This document shows, in pieces, positions 12,712-20,202 of a stretch of 48,689 nucleotides of DNA. Origin of the DNA: a virus; IMG/VR virus record IMGVR_UViG_3300021141_000015, positions 1 through 48,689 of that record, one strand, 5' to 3'. The position numbers and the translations under genes are program-made. Below the pieces are notes generated by a model. It searched no databases and was not told the origin of the DNA. It saw only the letters and a list, made by a program, of their open reading frames with translations. Position 1 is the first letter of the stretch. Each line of letters opens with the position of its first letter.

Positions 12712-12735
12712 ACGATTATTATATCAGAGTTCCCC
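12712..12735 (-). promoter_or_regulatory. Early box, leaderless type
   Basis: GGGGAACTCTGA-TATAAT-six bases-ATG of 12547-12711. Directly preceded by a terminator. Confidence 0.7.
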
Positions 12736-12772
12736 AAAAAAAGAGCGGCTATTTTTAGTAGCCGCTCCTCTT
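12736..12772 (-). terminator. Rho-independent terminator
   Basis: A nine-pair stem GAGCGGCTA/TAGCCGCTC followed on the minus strand by seven T. It ends the 12793-14955 unit just before the next early box. Confidence 0.9.
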
Positions 12773-12792
12773 CGTGAGTATTTTATACAAGT

Positions 12793-13128
12793 TTAATTTC
12801 TTGAAAAAGGTCGCATATCAGGATTTGGACCGTATCGACCGGGCGATTTTACAGGCCTTGGTCCTCTGTCATAATAATAATCTAAATCAGCCTGGAGCTC
12901 TTCTATATCAGGCTCATGTTCAATGAGCAGTTGATTGAGGACATAATCAATATCTTCATTGTCCTTAATAGCATAATTAAAGTGATATTCAATAAGCGTT
13001 TGCTTTTCGTCGTCGCTAAGGCTCGCTATATAACGATTAAGTTCCGGGTCCAAAAAGTTTTCATTGCCAGCTCTACTATATGATTCTCTATACAGATTGT
13101 ATATGTTGTTAGTGTCTTTGCTTTCCAT
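12793..13128 (-). CDS. Hypothetical phage protein
   Basis: A 111-residue acidic protein (MESKDTNNIYNLYRESYSRAG) with a basic, Pro-rich end (RGPRPVKSPGRYGPNP). Four bases downstream of rmlA and probably co-transcribed. No domain recognised. Confidence 0.6.
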   Translation of the reverse strand: MESKDTNNIYNLYRESYSRAGNENFLDPELNRYIASLSDDEKQTLIEYHFNYAIKDNEDIDYVLNQLLIEHEPDIEELQADLDYYYDRGPRPVKSPGRYGPNPDMRPFSRN

Positions 13129-13132
13129 ATCG

Positions 13133-14062
13133 TTATTTATTCAAAAATGTTCTAATATACTGGTAATATGAACTATTGCCCTTGCTTTTTATATACTCAA
13201 GCATATCATCTTTCCTTACCCACTTCTTATCAAGAGCAATCTTCTCCACACATGCTATTTTATACCCGTGTCTCTCCTCAACAATCTTGACATATTGCGC
13301 AGCATCGAGAAGACCCTCGTGGGTTCCAGTATCGAGCCATGCGACACTCTCAAGGGTATCATATACATACAGGGCTCTTCGCGCTACGGGCCACTCAGAA
13401 TCAATAAAATATTCGATATCCAAGAACTCTCTACAAAGCGATATAATCTCTAACTCTCCTCTGCTGGACGGGGTAAGTTTCTTAGCCTTCTCAGGAGCAG
13501 TCTCATCAAAGAAGTATATTCCTGGTATAGCATACTCGCTCTTAGGGTTAAGAGGCTTCTCTTCAAGAGAGCGAATACACCCTGCTTGATGTTTATCCTC
13601 CATATCCATCTCTACAACACCATACTGCTGCGGATTAGCGACCTTCTTAGCAAATATACAGTTATGAGAAGAAGGATGACAAGCACTCTCAAGTATCTTT
13701 ACAAATCTTAAATCACCATGAAAGAAGTTATCCCCGAGTATCATCACGCTGGGATGGCCATTGAGAAACTCCTCCGCAATAATATATGCTTCAGCAAGAC
13801 CATTTGGTTTATCTTGAGTAGCATAAGATATTTTAATGCCAAGATGAGAACCGTCCCCTAAGAGTCTTTCAAAGAGTTCTTTATCTTGCGGGGTAGTAAT
13901 AATCAATATGTCTTTAATATCGCCCAGCATCAATGTAGCCAACGGGTAGTATATAGTCGGCTTATCATAGATGGGCATCAGCTGCTTCGATACCGATATA
14001 GTTAATGGATAGAGTCTCGTTCCAGACCCGCCTGCTAATATGATTCCTTTGCGTGGTTTCAT
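13133..14062 (-). CDS. rmlA: Glucose-1-phosphate thymidylyltransferase (RmlA)
   Basis: A 309-residue protein. It transfers dTMP from dTTP to glucose-1-phosphate to make dTDP-glucose, the first step to dTDP-sugars. The nucleotide-binding motif GIILAGGSGTRLYPLT lies at residues 6-21, with SKQLMPIYDKPTIYYPL after it, YATQDKPNGLAEAY and LGDNFFHGD following, and EEKPLNPKSEYAIPGIYFFD later. Length is typical and the gene looks complete. ATGA overlap with the upstream rmlD-like gene. A partner dehydratase (rmlB) sits far away at 35702-36679. Confidence 0.95.
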   Translation of the reverse strand: MKPRKGIILAGGSGTRLYPLTISVSKQLMPIYDKPTIYYPLATLMLGDIKDILIITTPQDKELFERLLGDGSHLGIKISYATQDKPNGLAEAYIIAEEFLNGHPSVMILGDNFFHGDLRFVKILESACHPSSHNCIFAKKVANPQQYGVVEMDMEDKHQAGCIRSLEEKPLNPKSEYAIPGIYFFDETAPEKAKKLTPSSRGELEIISLCREFLDIEYFIDSEWPVARRALYVYDTLESVAWLDTGTHEGLLDAAQYVKIVEERHGYKIACVEKIALDKKWVRKDDMLEYIKSKGNSSYYQYIRTFLNK

Positions 14063-14955
14063 TTGTTATTACGATATTGTATAATGGCATTCTCCAGCGA
14101 CTCTCTCACCGGGGTTAAAGTAAAAGGGGTATCAGGTCGCTCACTACAGGACTTCAACACGCAGTTGGACCGAGGCGCTCTAACTGTCTTAAGAAACTCT
14201 TCATAAGAAGGAAAGAAGTCTTTATCCTCTATGATATTATATTTCTTCAGAAGTTCAACTACATCTTCTGTAGTTACATATCCAGGCTGGGTTAGGTTAT
14301 AGAACTTCGCGCCTGGAATAAGCTTTGCTGTAAGCATAAACTCCGAAATCTTATAGCAAGCATTTACGAACTCGTCTAAGTTAGAAAGAGAGTTAGTAGC
14401 ATTGACAAGTTTAGGATAGTTTATTACTTTGTAGAGATAGTTGCGATGACTTACCTCTCCATTGAATGGTATTCTCAATCTACAAATAGAAGTATTGCTG
14501 AAGGGCTTTAATAGCTTCTCGCCTAAGTCTTTTGTGCCGCTATAGAATGACCTATACTCCTGGTCAAATGTAAAGTTAGGTATATCGCGATTTGTAAACT
14601 CTATTGAAGGAGATAGACCTTGCTCGCAAGCCTCGTCAAAGAATATACATCCAGACGAAATAAAAATATGAGGTATGAAGAACGAAGAGGCTGCCTCCGC
14701 TACCTGTCTGGGCAACAATCCATTACCGAATAAGCATTCAGTTTGATTATCCTCGCAGCTATCTACATTAGGATACCCAACATACCCAGAGCAGTTTATT
14801 ATCGACTTGATATTATTATCCTTTAGAAACTCTTTGAACTCTTTAACGTCAAAAGGGTATCTGATGCTCTTGGTAATAAAATCAATCTCCTTGTCCGCAA
14901 AGTATTTTCTAAATGCGGACCCAACATAGCCTGATGAACCTAATAGTAATATCAC
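14059..14955 (-). CDS. RmlD-like NAD(P)-dependent sugar reductase/epimerase
   Basis: A 298-residue extended short-chain dehydrogenase. The cofactor motif GSSGYVGS is at residues 6-13, followed by an NCSGYVGYPNVDSCED segment, an SSGCIFFD stretch and the catalytic YSGTK. This is closest to dTDP-4-dehydrorhamnose reductases, though the substrate could be another dTDP-4-keto sugar. Coupled to rmlA (ATGA). It follows a strong terminator, so the promoter must lie in the 14956-15010 gap, where I see no clear box. Confidence 0.8.
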   Translation of the reverse strand: MILLLGSSGYVGSAFRKYFADKEIDFITKSIRYPFDVKEFKEFLKDNNIKSIINCSGYVGYPNVDSCEDNQTECLFGNGLLPRQVAEAASSFFIPHIFISSGCIFFDEACEQGLSPSIEFTNRDIPNFTFDQEYRSFYSGTKDLGEKLLKPFSNTSICRLRIPFNGEVSHRNYLYKVINYPKLVNATNSLSNLDEFVNACYKISEFMLTAKLIPGAKFYNLTQPGYVTTEDVVELLKKYNIIEDKDFFPSYEEFLKTVRAPRSNCVLKSCSERPDTPFTLTPVRESLENAIIQYRNNK

Positions 14956-15010
14956 ATAATGATTTATTACGCTTCATGGCTATTTCAATAGAGGGCTAAT
15001 ATTTAAAACA

Positions 15011-15045
15011 AAAAAGCCCCTCTGGATTAATCCAGAGGGGCTCTT
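15011..15045 (-). terminator. Rho-independent terminator
   Basis: A twelve-pair perfect stem AGCCCCTCTGGA/TCCAGAGGGGCT with a TTAA loop; on the minus strand it is followed by a T run. It ends the 15070-15276 transcript. Confidence 0.9.
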
Positions 15046-15069
15046 ACTACTAGTTATACCTTACGAATA

Positions 15070-15276
15070 TTATTCGCAGATACCGAGCTTGTTGATCTCA
15101 CGAGCAAGGTCGCGAGTATTAACCTTCACCCATTTCTGAGTTCGGCGATCAAGCATAGCGCTCTCACCACCCACAGTATGGAACTGGCCATTGTTATCAC
15201 GAACAAGGGTCATGTTGAACACTTTAGGGTTTTTAGTTGCGTTGCGGTTATTCAGGTAGTTTCGATCACGTTTCAT
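15070..15276 (-). CDS. Small basic hypothetical protein
   Basis: A 68-residue basic protein (MKRDRNYLNNRNATKNPKVFN), with LVRDNNGQFHTVGGES and RTQKWVKVNTRDLAREINKLG. A nucleic-acid-binding role is possible by charge only. The leader of about 50 bases is strongly A-rich (AAAACAAAAC units), and an early box precedes it. It is a single-gene unit closed by a terminator, so possibly abundant. Confidence 0.65.
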   Translation of the reverse strand: MKRDRNYLNNRNATKNPKVFNMTLVRDNNGQFHTVGGESAMLDRRTQKWVKVNTRDLAREINKLGICE

Positions 15277-15330
15277 ATGTTTTGTTTTTTGTTTTGTTTT
15301 CTTGTTAGTATAGAATTTCTTCTATAAAAA

Positions 15331-15350
15331 TATTATATTAAAGTTCCTTT
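15331..15350 (-). promoter_or_regulatory. Early box with long A-rich leader
   Basis: AAAGGAACTTTAA-TATAAT about 50 bases before the ATG of 15070-15276. The leader is nearly free of G. Confidence 0.6.
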
Positions 15351-15375
15351 TGAATTTTTCTTACCATTTTTAAAA

Positions 15376-15461
15376 TGGTACCTAGGACGGGACTCGAACC
15401 CGTACGAGATTGCTCCCAGCGGATTTTAAGTCCGCTGCGTCTACCGTTCCGCCACCCAGGC
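15376..15461 (-). tRNA. tRNA-Leu (anticodon UAA)
   Basis: A class II tRNA with a long variable arm (TGGGAGCAATCTCGTA region), anticodon arm GCGGA-CTTAAAA-TCCGC, T arm ACGGG-TTCGAGT-CCCGT and encoded CCA. Acceptor GCCTGGG/CCTAGGT has a G1-U72 wobble. It reads UUA, frequent in AT-rich genes. Confidence 0.95.
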
Positions 15462-15469
15462 TTTACACT

Positions 15470-15538
15470 TTATTCTTCAGCACCGGTTATCATATAATAA
15501 ACGGTTAGCAAAAATGTCATTATAATAATCCCAATCAT
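15470..15538 (-). CDS. Candidate 22-residue membrane peptide
   Basis: MIGIIIMTFLLTVYYMITGAEE, starting in an ATGA overlap with the membrane protein upstream and ending nine bases before tRNA-Leu. Nearly all of it is one hydrophobic segment. Coupling to another membrane protein supports it, but size makes it uncertain. Confidence 0.4.
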   Translation of the reverse strand: MIGIIIMTFLLTVYYMITGAEE

Positions 15539-15711
15539 TCTCCTGCTTTGTAAAAGTTATCAATGTAAAGTAAAAGTAATCCCAATAGGCCGATGTCTAT
15601 AGAAAGACATACAGTTGCTACAAACGTTCCGAAGAACGCTAGAATGAATGAATAGAAGAGGATTTCAAAAAAGAAAATCCCTAGTACTATTTTGGCGCTC
15701 GCTGATTCCAT
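15535..15711 (-). CDS. Small two-segment membrane protein
   Basis: A 58-residue protein starting MESASAKIVLGIFFFEILFY. Two hydrophobic segments (about residues 8-32 and 37-50) are joined by a short turn (SIDIG) and the tail is YIDNFYKAGE. Its start lies inside the end of the Lar-like gene (25-base overlap). Small size and two segments would fit a holin-like role, but nothing proves it. Confidence 0.6.
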   Translation of the reverse strand: MESASAKIVLGIFFFEILFYSFILAFFGTFVATVCLSIDIGLLGLLLLYIDNFYKAGE

Positions 15712-15878
15712 TTTTTTGCTGCTTGTTGTCTGCTATTGTTAAACTTAGAGTCTCTTACATCGGCTCCGCATTCGTTATTCTTACACGATACGCCGAACCC
15801 CCAAGGGTTATCATAAATCTTACCTTTACTGCCACAAAATGGGCAAGGTAAAAGTTCAGGTTCTTTTATTTCTTTCAC
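15687..15878 (-). CDS. Lar-like restriction-alleviation zinc protein
   Basis: A 63-residue protein. The order LLPCPFCGSKGKIY, GVSCKNNECGADV, then AAKKWNQRAPK follows the Lar family (two Cys pairs, then an A-A-x-x-W-N-R tail). Rac-prophage Lar modulates type I restriction/modification; many phages carry relatives of unproven function. GTG start, six bases after TATAAT. Confidence 0.8.
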   Translation of the reverse strand: MKEIKEPELLPCPFCGSKGKIYDNPWGFGVSCKNNECGADVRDSKFNNSRQQAAKKWNQRAPK

Positions 15879-15901
15879 AATCTTATTATATCAAAGTTCC
15901 C
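15879..15901 (-). promoter_or_regulatory. Early box before a GTG start
   Basis: GGGAACTTTGA-TATAAT-six bases-GTG of the Lar-like gene. The TGA ends the HAD phosphatase gene. Confidence 0.7.
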
Positions 15902-16406
15902 TATGAACAGAATTAAGAAATTCAATACAATCTTGCTTGAAGGAGTCATCTGGAAAATCGACCCCATAGTAGTCTTCAATATTGAGATACCTGTCGCGCT
16001 CGATACCGATTACTTTAAGCTTATCTCGATTATTATACACAGGCAGATTATCAATCAATACATTATTTTCATTTCTATACTTTGACTCTTGCTGTCTGAC
16101 AAAATGTTTAATCTGCTCGCGAGAAATAATCTGCTCGCGATTGAATCCGAAGTCTGCCTTATTACAAATATCAAAGGCATATTCGTATGTAGCAGCAGTT
16201 AGGATGAGAACATTCCTATGACCAACCAGCTTACGCGAGTAGTCAATAACATCCTTACTATCCCGCCTTACCTTAACATAGTAAGTATCCGTAGTCGACC
16301 ATGCCCCGCTATCAAGATGGATGGAGAAATCATAATCCCCATTTTTTGATTCTGTCATAGAATGAATAAGGGTCTCGTCGAGGTCCCAAAACACACAGTT
16401 AATCAT
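15891..16406 (-). CDS. HAD-superfamily (FCP1/NIF-like) phosphatase
   Basis: A 171-residue protein. Motif I is DLDETLIHS (residues 8-16), motif II NVLILTAATYEY (about 65-76), and the later acidic motif NNVLIDNLP around residue 115. The DLDETL signature followed by a Tyr/Arg-rich stretch is like FCP1/NIF phosphatases. Substrate unknown; a protein or small phosphate ester is possible. It ends HREL with the stop in an early box. Confidence 0.8.
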   Translation of the reverse strand: MINCVFWDLDETLIHSMTESKNGDYDFSIHLDSGAWSTTDTYYVKVRRDSKDVIDYSRKLVGHRNVLILTAATYEYAFDICNKADFGFNREQIISREQIKHFVRQQESKYRNENNVLIDNLPVYNNRDKLKVIGIERDRYLNIEDYYGVDFPDDSFKQDCIEFLNSVHREL

Positions 16407-16425
16407 AATACACTATAATCTCAAT

Positions 16426-17106
16426 TTATACAAGTTCAACTCTTTTTCTAACAATAGTTTCAAGCCCCTTATAGTTGCTTTCAATCTCGGGAATGACCCT
16501 ATGTCGCAGCCAGTTACGTCTGCTATAAACAATATCCGAGTTAGAGGGATCGCTCTCAATCCAATCCCATAGATTGTTATCGTTGAGATATTTCACAATA
16601 GACTTCTTTGGGGTAGTAATGAATGGTCTAACAATCTTACAGTTATCACCTCGCATAGTAGAGAGAGGAATAGGCATATACTCTGGCACACCATTGAAGC
16701 AGTTCATCAAATAAGACTCAACACAATCCCCAAGATGATGGCATACTACTACCTCATTTACTTTACCCAAGCCATTTTCATTTACTGCTTCAGTAATAAG
16801 ATTGTATCTAATATCTCTCAGTTCAGACTCAGACATACCTTTGGTGTATGAAGCATTGCTCTTTACAATACCGGTAATAGGATATTTAGATTTACGGACG
16901 GAGCTAAGCCAAGGGACATAGCGCTCAAAACGTCTCTGCGCTTTAGCAGCATACTCGGTACCATGATTGATATGAATCAAACAAACCTTTCTATACCCTT
17001 GCGAGAGGTAATGAGACATAGCAATACTATCCTCGCCCATAGATACAGCGCAGAAAAGAGTATCAGTCTTGTTAGTCTCAATAAGTTTCTTATTTAACTT
17101 CATCAT
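16426..17106 (-). CDS. TilS-like tRNA(Ile)-lysidine synthetase
   Basis: A 226-residue PP-loop ATPase. The ATP loop AVSMGEDS is at residues 20-27 (family SGGxDS), LIHINHG follows, then VVCHHLGDCVESYLM (family HHxxDxxET), and RPFITTPKKSIVKYL with SNxxxxYSRNWLRHRVIPEI-type ending. This order is that of the TilS catalytic domain, which attaches lysine to C34 of tRNA-Ile2(CAU). The C-terminal tRNA-binding domains of long TilS are absent, as in short TilS forms. A tRNA-Ile2 is encoded in the same window. The start is 17106 or the next ATG at 17103. Confidence 0.85.
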   Translation of the reverse strand: MMKLNKKLIETNKTDTLFCAVSMGEDSIAMSHYLSQGYRKVCLIHINHGTEYAAKAQRRFERYVPWLSSVRKSKYPITGIVKSNASYTKGMSESELRDIRYNLITEAVNENGLGKVNEVVVCHHLGDCVESYLMNCFNGVPEYMPIPLSTMRGDNCKIVRPFITTPKKSIVKYLNDNNLWDWIESDPSNSDIVYSRRNWLRHRVIPEIESNYKGLETIVRKRVELV

Positions 17107-17111
17107 TTTCT

Positions 17112-17137
17112 TTATTATATTATAATAAAGTTCCTTT
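17112..17137 (-). promoter_or_regulatory. Early box before tilS-like gene
   Basis: AAAGGAACTTTAT-TATAAT with a further ATAATAAAG tail before ATG, so spacing is longer than six. Confidence 0.6.
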
Positions 17138-17154
17138 TAAATAAATCGCGATAT

Positions 17155-17703
17155 TTATGCTATGGAGAACTTTGTAAGTTCTATACTACCTGACCCAGAT
17201 AAGGTTCTTACCCCATGGCCATAGAAGCAGCCTCCCCCGATAGCGACTCCTAAATATATTGGCTCCTGCTTACATTTATTAAAAAACTCTACAGTCTTCT
17301 TATCTGTATCACCCTTCTTACCATAAACAGACACCCAGTCGCTAGGCTGGAGGGGCACTTTAATAGAGAACGTTCCAGGAGCTATAGTTATTTTGTCAAG
17401 GGGCCACCATCTGTTAAACTGCCCATACATACTGCGAATGAGTATTGGTCTTATCGATGCCGGCACATTACAAACATTTGATTCCTCAGTCTTATAATCA
17501 ATAGCACAATCAGGGGTCAGATTAAATGTTGCAGAAAAAGTTACCTCCTTCTTGCCAATATCAAACTGCTTAACTGTTCTAATAAAACTAATAGCGCCAG
17601 GGTAGGGAGGTATGTTTACTTTCCAGCCCGTCTTTGTTAGAGCGAGTTTGGAGGGCTCTCCTTTAGCATACTCAATAATCCATTTTTCTGTGCCATAGTT
17701 CAT
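17155..17703 (-). CDS. Beta-rich protein, possible virion or adhesin component
   Basis: A 182-residue protein (MNYGTEKWIIEYAKGEPSKLAL) with alternating strand patterns and a C-terminal GVAIGGGCFYGHGVRTLSG segment that recalls small beta-sandwich domains of phage and bacterial surface proteins. The promoter is of late type (TTAAATA, five bases, ATG). Function uncertain. Confidence 0.6.
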   Translation of the reverse strand: MNYGTEKWIIEYAKGEPSKLALTKTGWKVNIPPYPGAISFIRTVKQFDIGKKEVTFSATFNLTPDCAIDYKTEESNVCNVPASIRPILIRSMYGQFNRWWPLDKITIAPGTFSIKVPLQPSDWVSVYGKKGDTDKKTVEFFNKCKQEPIYLGVAIGGGCFYGHGVRTLSGSGSIELTKFSIA

Positions 17704-17708
17704 CGATA

Positions 17709-17715
17709 TATTTAA
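17709..17715 (-). promoter_or_regulatory. Late promoter, leaderless type
   Basis: TTAAATA, five bases (TATCG), ATG of 17155-17703. Confidence 0.6.
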
Positions 17716-18077
17716 GAACCCGCTACAATATATACATCATTATCTTTGCGGTAGAGCCCTTCGAGAAAGACATGGCGACCATGAGGGGCATTATCGAAGA
17801 AAGCAATAATATCTCTCCAAGTAGGATTAGATACTTTTTCAATAGCAGTATCCTCCCACCCCTCATACACAAGACTAACATCTCCCTCTACTACAGGCTC
17901 TTCAGATAGGATGTCCGGATGAGAGACTAACCAGCCATTCTTCTTAGTAGACTTGTGCTCTGCGTCCTTAAAGACAGAAAAGATTGTGCGAGGAGACTTG
18001 CCAATAAGTTCTTTTACTGCTTGCTGAAGATCCTCTTCCTCGCTTACCTTGTTGTATTCTATTTTGATTTTAGTCAT
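17712..18077 (-). CDS. Hypothetical phage protein
   Basis: A 121-residue acidic protein (MTKIKIEYNKVSEEEDLQQAV). PTWRDIIAFFDNAPHGRHVFLE near the end is distinctive but I cannot assign it. It starts 13 bases after the 3' end of tRNA-Thr. Confidence 0.6.
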   Translation of the reverse strand: MTKIKIEYNKVSEEEDLQQAVKELIGKSPRTIFSVFKDAEHKSTKKNGWLVSHPDILSEEPVVEGDVSLVYEGWEDTAIEKVSNPTWRDIIAFFDNAPHGRHVFLEGLYRKDNDVYIVAGS

Positions 18078-18089
18078 GATTTAAAATGA

Positions 18090-18162
18090 AGGCCTGTCGA
18101 GGATTTGAACCCCGCTTTCAGCTTTACAAGAGCCGCACATCCACCATCTATGCTTACAGGCC
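18090..18162 (-). tRNA. tRNA-Thr (anticodon UGU)
   Basis: Acceptor GGCCTGT/ACAGGCC is perfectly paired. Anticodon arm CGGCT-CTTGTAA-AGCTG gives UGU for ACA codons. T arm CGGGG-TTCAAAT-CCTCG. CCA is not encoded. Confidence 0.95.
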
Positions 18163-18163
18163 G

Positions 18164-18370
18164 TTAATATTGAATAAAAAACTCGTATTCGTAAAATATT
18201 CTATCTAAGTTCCCTTTATCAAGAAGAGCAACAAACCCCTCCCAATCATTACAGGATTCATTCCACCCTTTTAGCGCCATTGCTTTTAAAATAGCTTGAG
18301 TGGACGCTTTAGATTTTACCATCTTATTTAGAAAATCGATAACCTCATTTGTTATATTGATTTCTCTCAT
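18164..18370 (-). CDS. Hypothetical phage protein
   Basis: A 68-residue helical protein (MREINITNEVIDFLNKMVKSK). The stop lies one base before the tRNA-Thr gene. A late-type element precedes it with a longer spacing. Confidence 0.55.
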   Translation of the reverse strand: MREINITNEVIDFLNKMVKSKASTQAILKAMALKGWNESCNDWEGFVALLDKGNLDRIFYEYEFFIQY

Positions 18371-18379
18371 ACTAATCTG

Positions 18380-18386
18380 TATTTAG
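18380..18386 (-). promoter_or_regulatory. Possible late promoter
   Basis: CTAAATA nine bases before the ATG of 18164-18370. Confidence 0.45.
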
Positions 18387-18431
18387 TTTAAGATGCTATC
18401 AATAGATCAAGTGTCCCTTGAACTATTCAGA

Positions 18432-18632
18432 TTATTTTAAACGCCTGAAAGTATCTGTTTGTTCAGTCAATGCTTCTTTCTCTGCCTGCTTTGCTCTTAC
18501 CTGCTTATCTACCCAACTGTTGAATAGAATAAAAAATAAAAGCAAGGCGCTAAGAACGCATACACTAATAAGACCAGAGCGACCTTCATCGCTCTTCCTA
18601 ACTACTTTTACGCTACTAATAAACGGTGTCAT
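18432..18632 (-). CDS. Small single-pass membrane protein
   Basis: A 66-residue protein. A basic N-terminus (VKVVRKSDEGRSG) is followed by a hydrophobic segment (residues 20-38) and a charged helical tail (VDKQVRAKQAEKEALTEQ) that could form a coiled coil. This layout is like inner-membrane spanins (i-spanin) but a partner is not adjacent. ATGA overlap with the upstream gene. Confidence 0.65.
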   Translation of the reverse strand: MTPFISSVKVVRKSDEGRSGLISVCVLSALLLFFILFNSWVDKQVRAKQAEKEALTEQTDTFRRLK

Positions 18633-19213
18633 TTTATATAATTTTTAATTTTTTCGATTGTTCCAAAGTCATTAAAGCAATAGTCGAAGAGTCTATCTTC
18701 AGCATCGCTTTTTTTGAGATTATGTCTCTTGAGAAAACTTTCAAAGTAATGGTCTTGAGCGGTCGCAAGAGCTTTAATCAAGTCTCGAGTCTTGTTAAGG
18801 TCTTCATCGAAAGGGAGGTTATTCGCGTCCCCCTCTTTACAATCTTTAAAATCCTCAATAGACAATACAACGCCACTCACAATATGGGCTCTGTACTCAA
18901 GCCATAAATCTTCTCCCTCATCATTCTTAACAGATGCGTAGAATACAATATAACCTGTAACGGGGGCGAGACTCCATTCAGACGACTCTCGCTCCATTAG
19001 AGGGAATCTACTCAGCCAGTCGCCCTCCTTTTCAATCGGCTCTCGCTCTACTTGTTTATATTTAACCCGCTCGAGGTAGAGCTTATTATCTTCTCTAATC
19101 TCGTAGTCAAGCATCAAGCATTCAAGGTCTTTAGTCTGAAAGACAGGCTCTTTATCTGCGGGCCATGACTTAGGCATTTTAGCCTTCACGGCGATGGTAT
19201 CAAACATTCCCAT
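18629..19213 (-). CDS. Conserved phage protein (MGMFDTI family)
   Basis: A 194-residue protein starting MGMFDTIAVKAKMPKSWP, with FQTKDLECLMLDYEI. The MGMFDTI start and a following TKDL segment are typical of a widespread phage family of unknown function. Complete by length. Confidence 0.7.
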   Translation of the reverse strand: MGMFDTIAVKAKMPKSWPADKEPVFQTKDLECLMLDYEIREDNKLYLERVKYKQVEREPIEKEGDWLSRFPLMERESSEWSLAPVTGYIVFYASVKNDEGEDLWLEYRAHIVSGVVLSIEDFKDCKEGDANNLPFDEDLNKTRDLIKALATAQDHYFESFLKRHNLKKSDAEDRLFDYCFNDFGTIEKIKNYIK

Positions 19214-19214
19214 A

Positions 19215-19397
19215 TTATTCTCCTTTTAGTTCTTCAAAAATAAAGTATTCGTTAATCTCTTGCATGATAGCATCATCGATTCTATCGAAGACGACAGTTT
19301 CTTCTGGCTTATCGGTATGCTTATGAGCACGATTCCAGCCAGTCCGAATGCCATTCTCGATACACTCTCGGATAAGTTTATAGGTATTGACTTTCAT
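19215..19397 (-). CDS. Conserved small phage protein
   Basis: A 60-residue protein (MKVNTYKLIRECIENGIRTGW). The NGIRTGWNRAHKHT segment is reminiscent of a small phage family that I cannot name. One base from the 18629-19213 start and tightly packed with 19400-19720. Confidence 0.6.
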   Translation of the reverse strand: MKVNTYKLIRECIENGIRTGWNRAHKHTDKPEETVVFDRIDDAIMQEINEYFIFEELKGE

Positions 19398-19399
19398 TA

Positions 19400-19720
19400 T
19401 TACCTATAATTTTCATCCTGTAGCTTGTCTTCTACCTCGTCAATAAGGCGAGAAATCTTCGAAGACTCTTCACTATTAACTTCATTTACAAAGTCATAAT
19501 ACACTCTGAGGCTGCCGAACTTGGTTTTAATCTGCGTAAACTCGATAGCATCAGGATTGACATTATTGATATTCTCGCAGAGGGTTTCAATTTCGTCGTA
19601 CCACTCCTCTGGGATCTCAAGACCCCAGCACATACATGTTTGCTCCATCGGCAAGCTTACTTGCCTAAACAGCTTAGGATACTTCTCGAAAATAATCTTC
19701 TCTCTTTCGTCGAAATTCAT
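19400..19720 (-). CDS. Conserved hypothetical protein (KFGSLRVYY motif)
   Basis: A 106-residue protein. MCWGLEIPEEWYDEIETL and QIKTKFGSLRVYYDF fit a small bacterial and phage family (consensus W-G-xxxxxGWY, K-F-G-x-L-R-x-Y-Y) of unknown function. ATGA overlap with the lipoprotein gene that follows upstream. Confidence 0.65.
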   Translation of the reverse strand: MNFDEREKIIFEKYPKLFRQVSLPMEQTCMCWGLEIPEEWYDEIETLCENINNVNPDAIEFTQIKTKFGSLRVYYDFVNEVNSEESSKISRLIDEVEDKLQDENYR

Positions 19721-19905
19721 CGTAGAATCAGTTCCAAAAAAAATTTTACATCCCTATTGGTAACATAGGTAGTATTCATATCAGATACATAAGTCTGAGA
19801 ATTTACCCTTCGCAGATCTTCTCGTCTCATTAGTTCTGACCAATCACTCTTCGTAGATGCGCAGCTAGTAATCAAGCAAGTAGCGCTCAGTAGTATATAT
19901 TTCAT
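19717..19905 (-). CDS. Small lipoprotein
   Basis: A 62-residue protein starting MKYILLSATCLITSC. The lipobox LITSC puts the lipidated Cys at residue 15, leaving a 48-residue mature part with charged residues. The start at 19905 is chosen because it begins the signal peptide; an upstream in-frame ATG would not. It could be an outer-membrane spanin-type or surface-exclusion lipoprotein; that is inference. Confidence 0.7.
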   Translation of the reverse strand: MKYILLSATCLITSCASTKSDWSELMRREDLRRVNSQTYVSDMNTTYVTNRDVKFFLELILR

Positions 19906-19912
19906 ATTATAA

Positions 19913-20179
19913 TTAAAGCTGAAAAGGCATTTTATCAAGGGCTCGACCCAAGGCAATTCTCACGCCCTTCTTCCTGTCATAGTTTTCTTTATCCGAGCAT
20001 ACCGCATTACCAGTAGTCACCCAGCTGCCCGAGTCATTAAAGATTTGAACTTCTGTGGACCCGCCTCTTTCATTAAACCGACGCGTGGTAATTTCATCTT
20101 CTTCACTCTCTACAACAAGTCGAGTATGAAATACTCTAACCTTATAGCCTTTTTGCCTTAGCGATTTTACTGTCTCCAT
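19913..20179 (-). CDS. Conserved hypothetical phage protein
   Basis: An 88-residue protein (METVKSLRQKGYKVRVFHTRL). GGSTEVQIFNDSG and KKGVRIALGRAL suggest a small alpha/beta fold; similar short proteins occur in many phages. ATG is six bases after TATAAT. Confidence 0.6.
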   Translation of the reverse strand: METVKSLRQKGYKVRVFHTRLVVESEEDEITTRRFNERGGSTEVQIFNDSGSWVTTGNAVCSDKENYDRKKGVRIALGRALDKMPFQL

Positions 20180-20202
20180 ATTTATATTATATCAAAGTTC
20201 CC
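20180..20202 (-). promoter_or_regulatory. Early box, leaderless type
   Basis: AAGGGAACTTTGA-TATAAT-six bases-ATG of 19913-20179. Confidence 0.7.
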
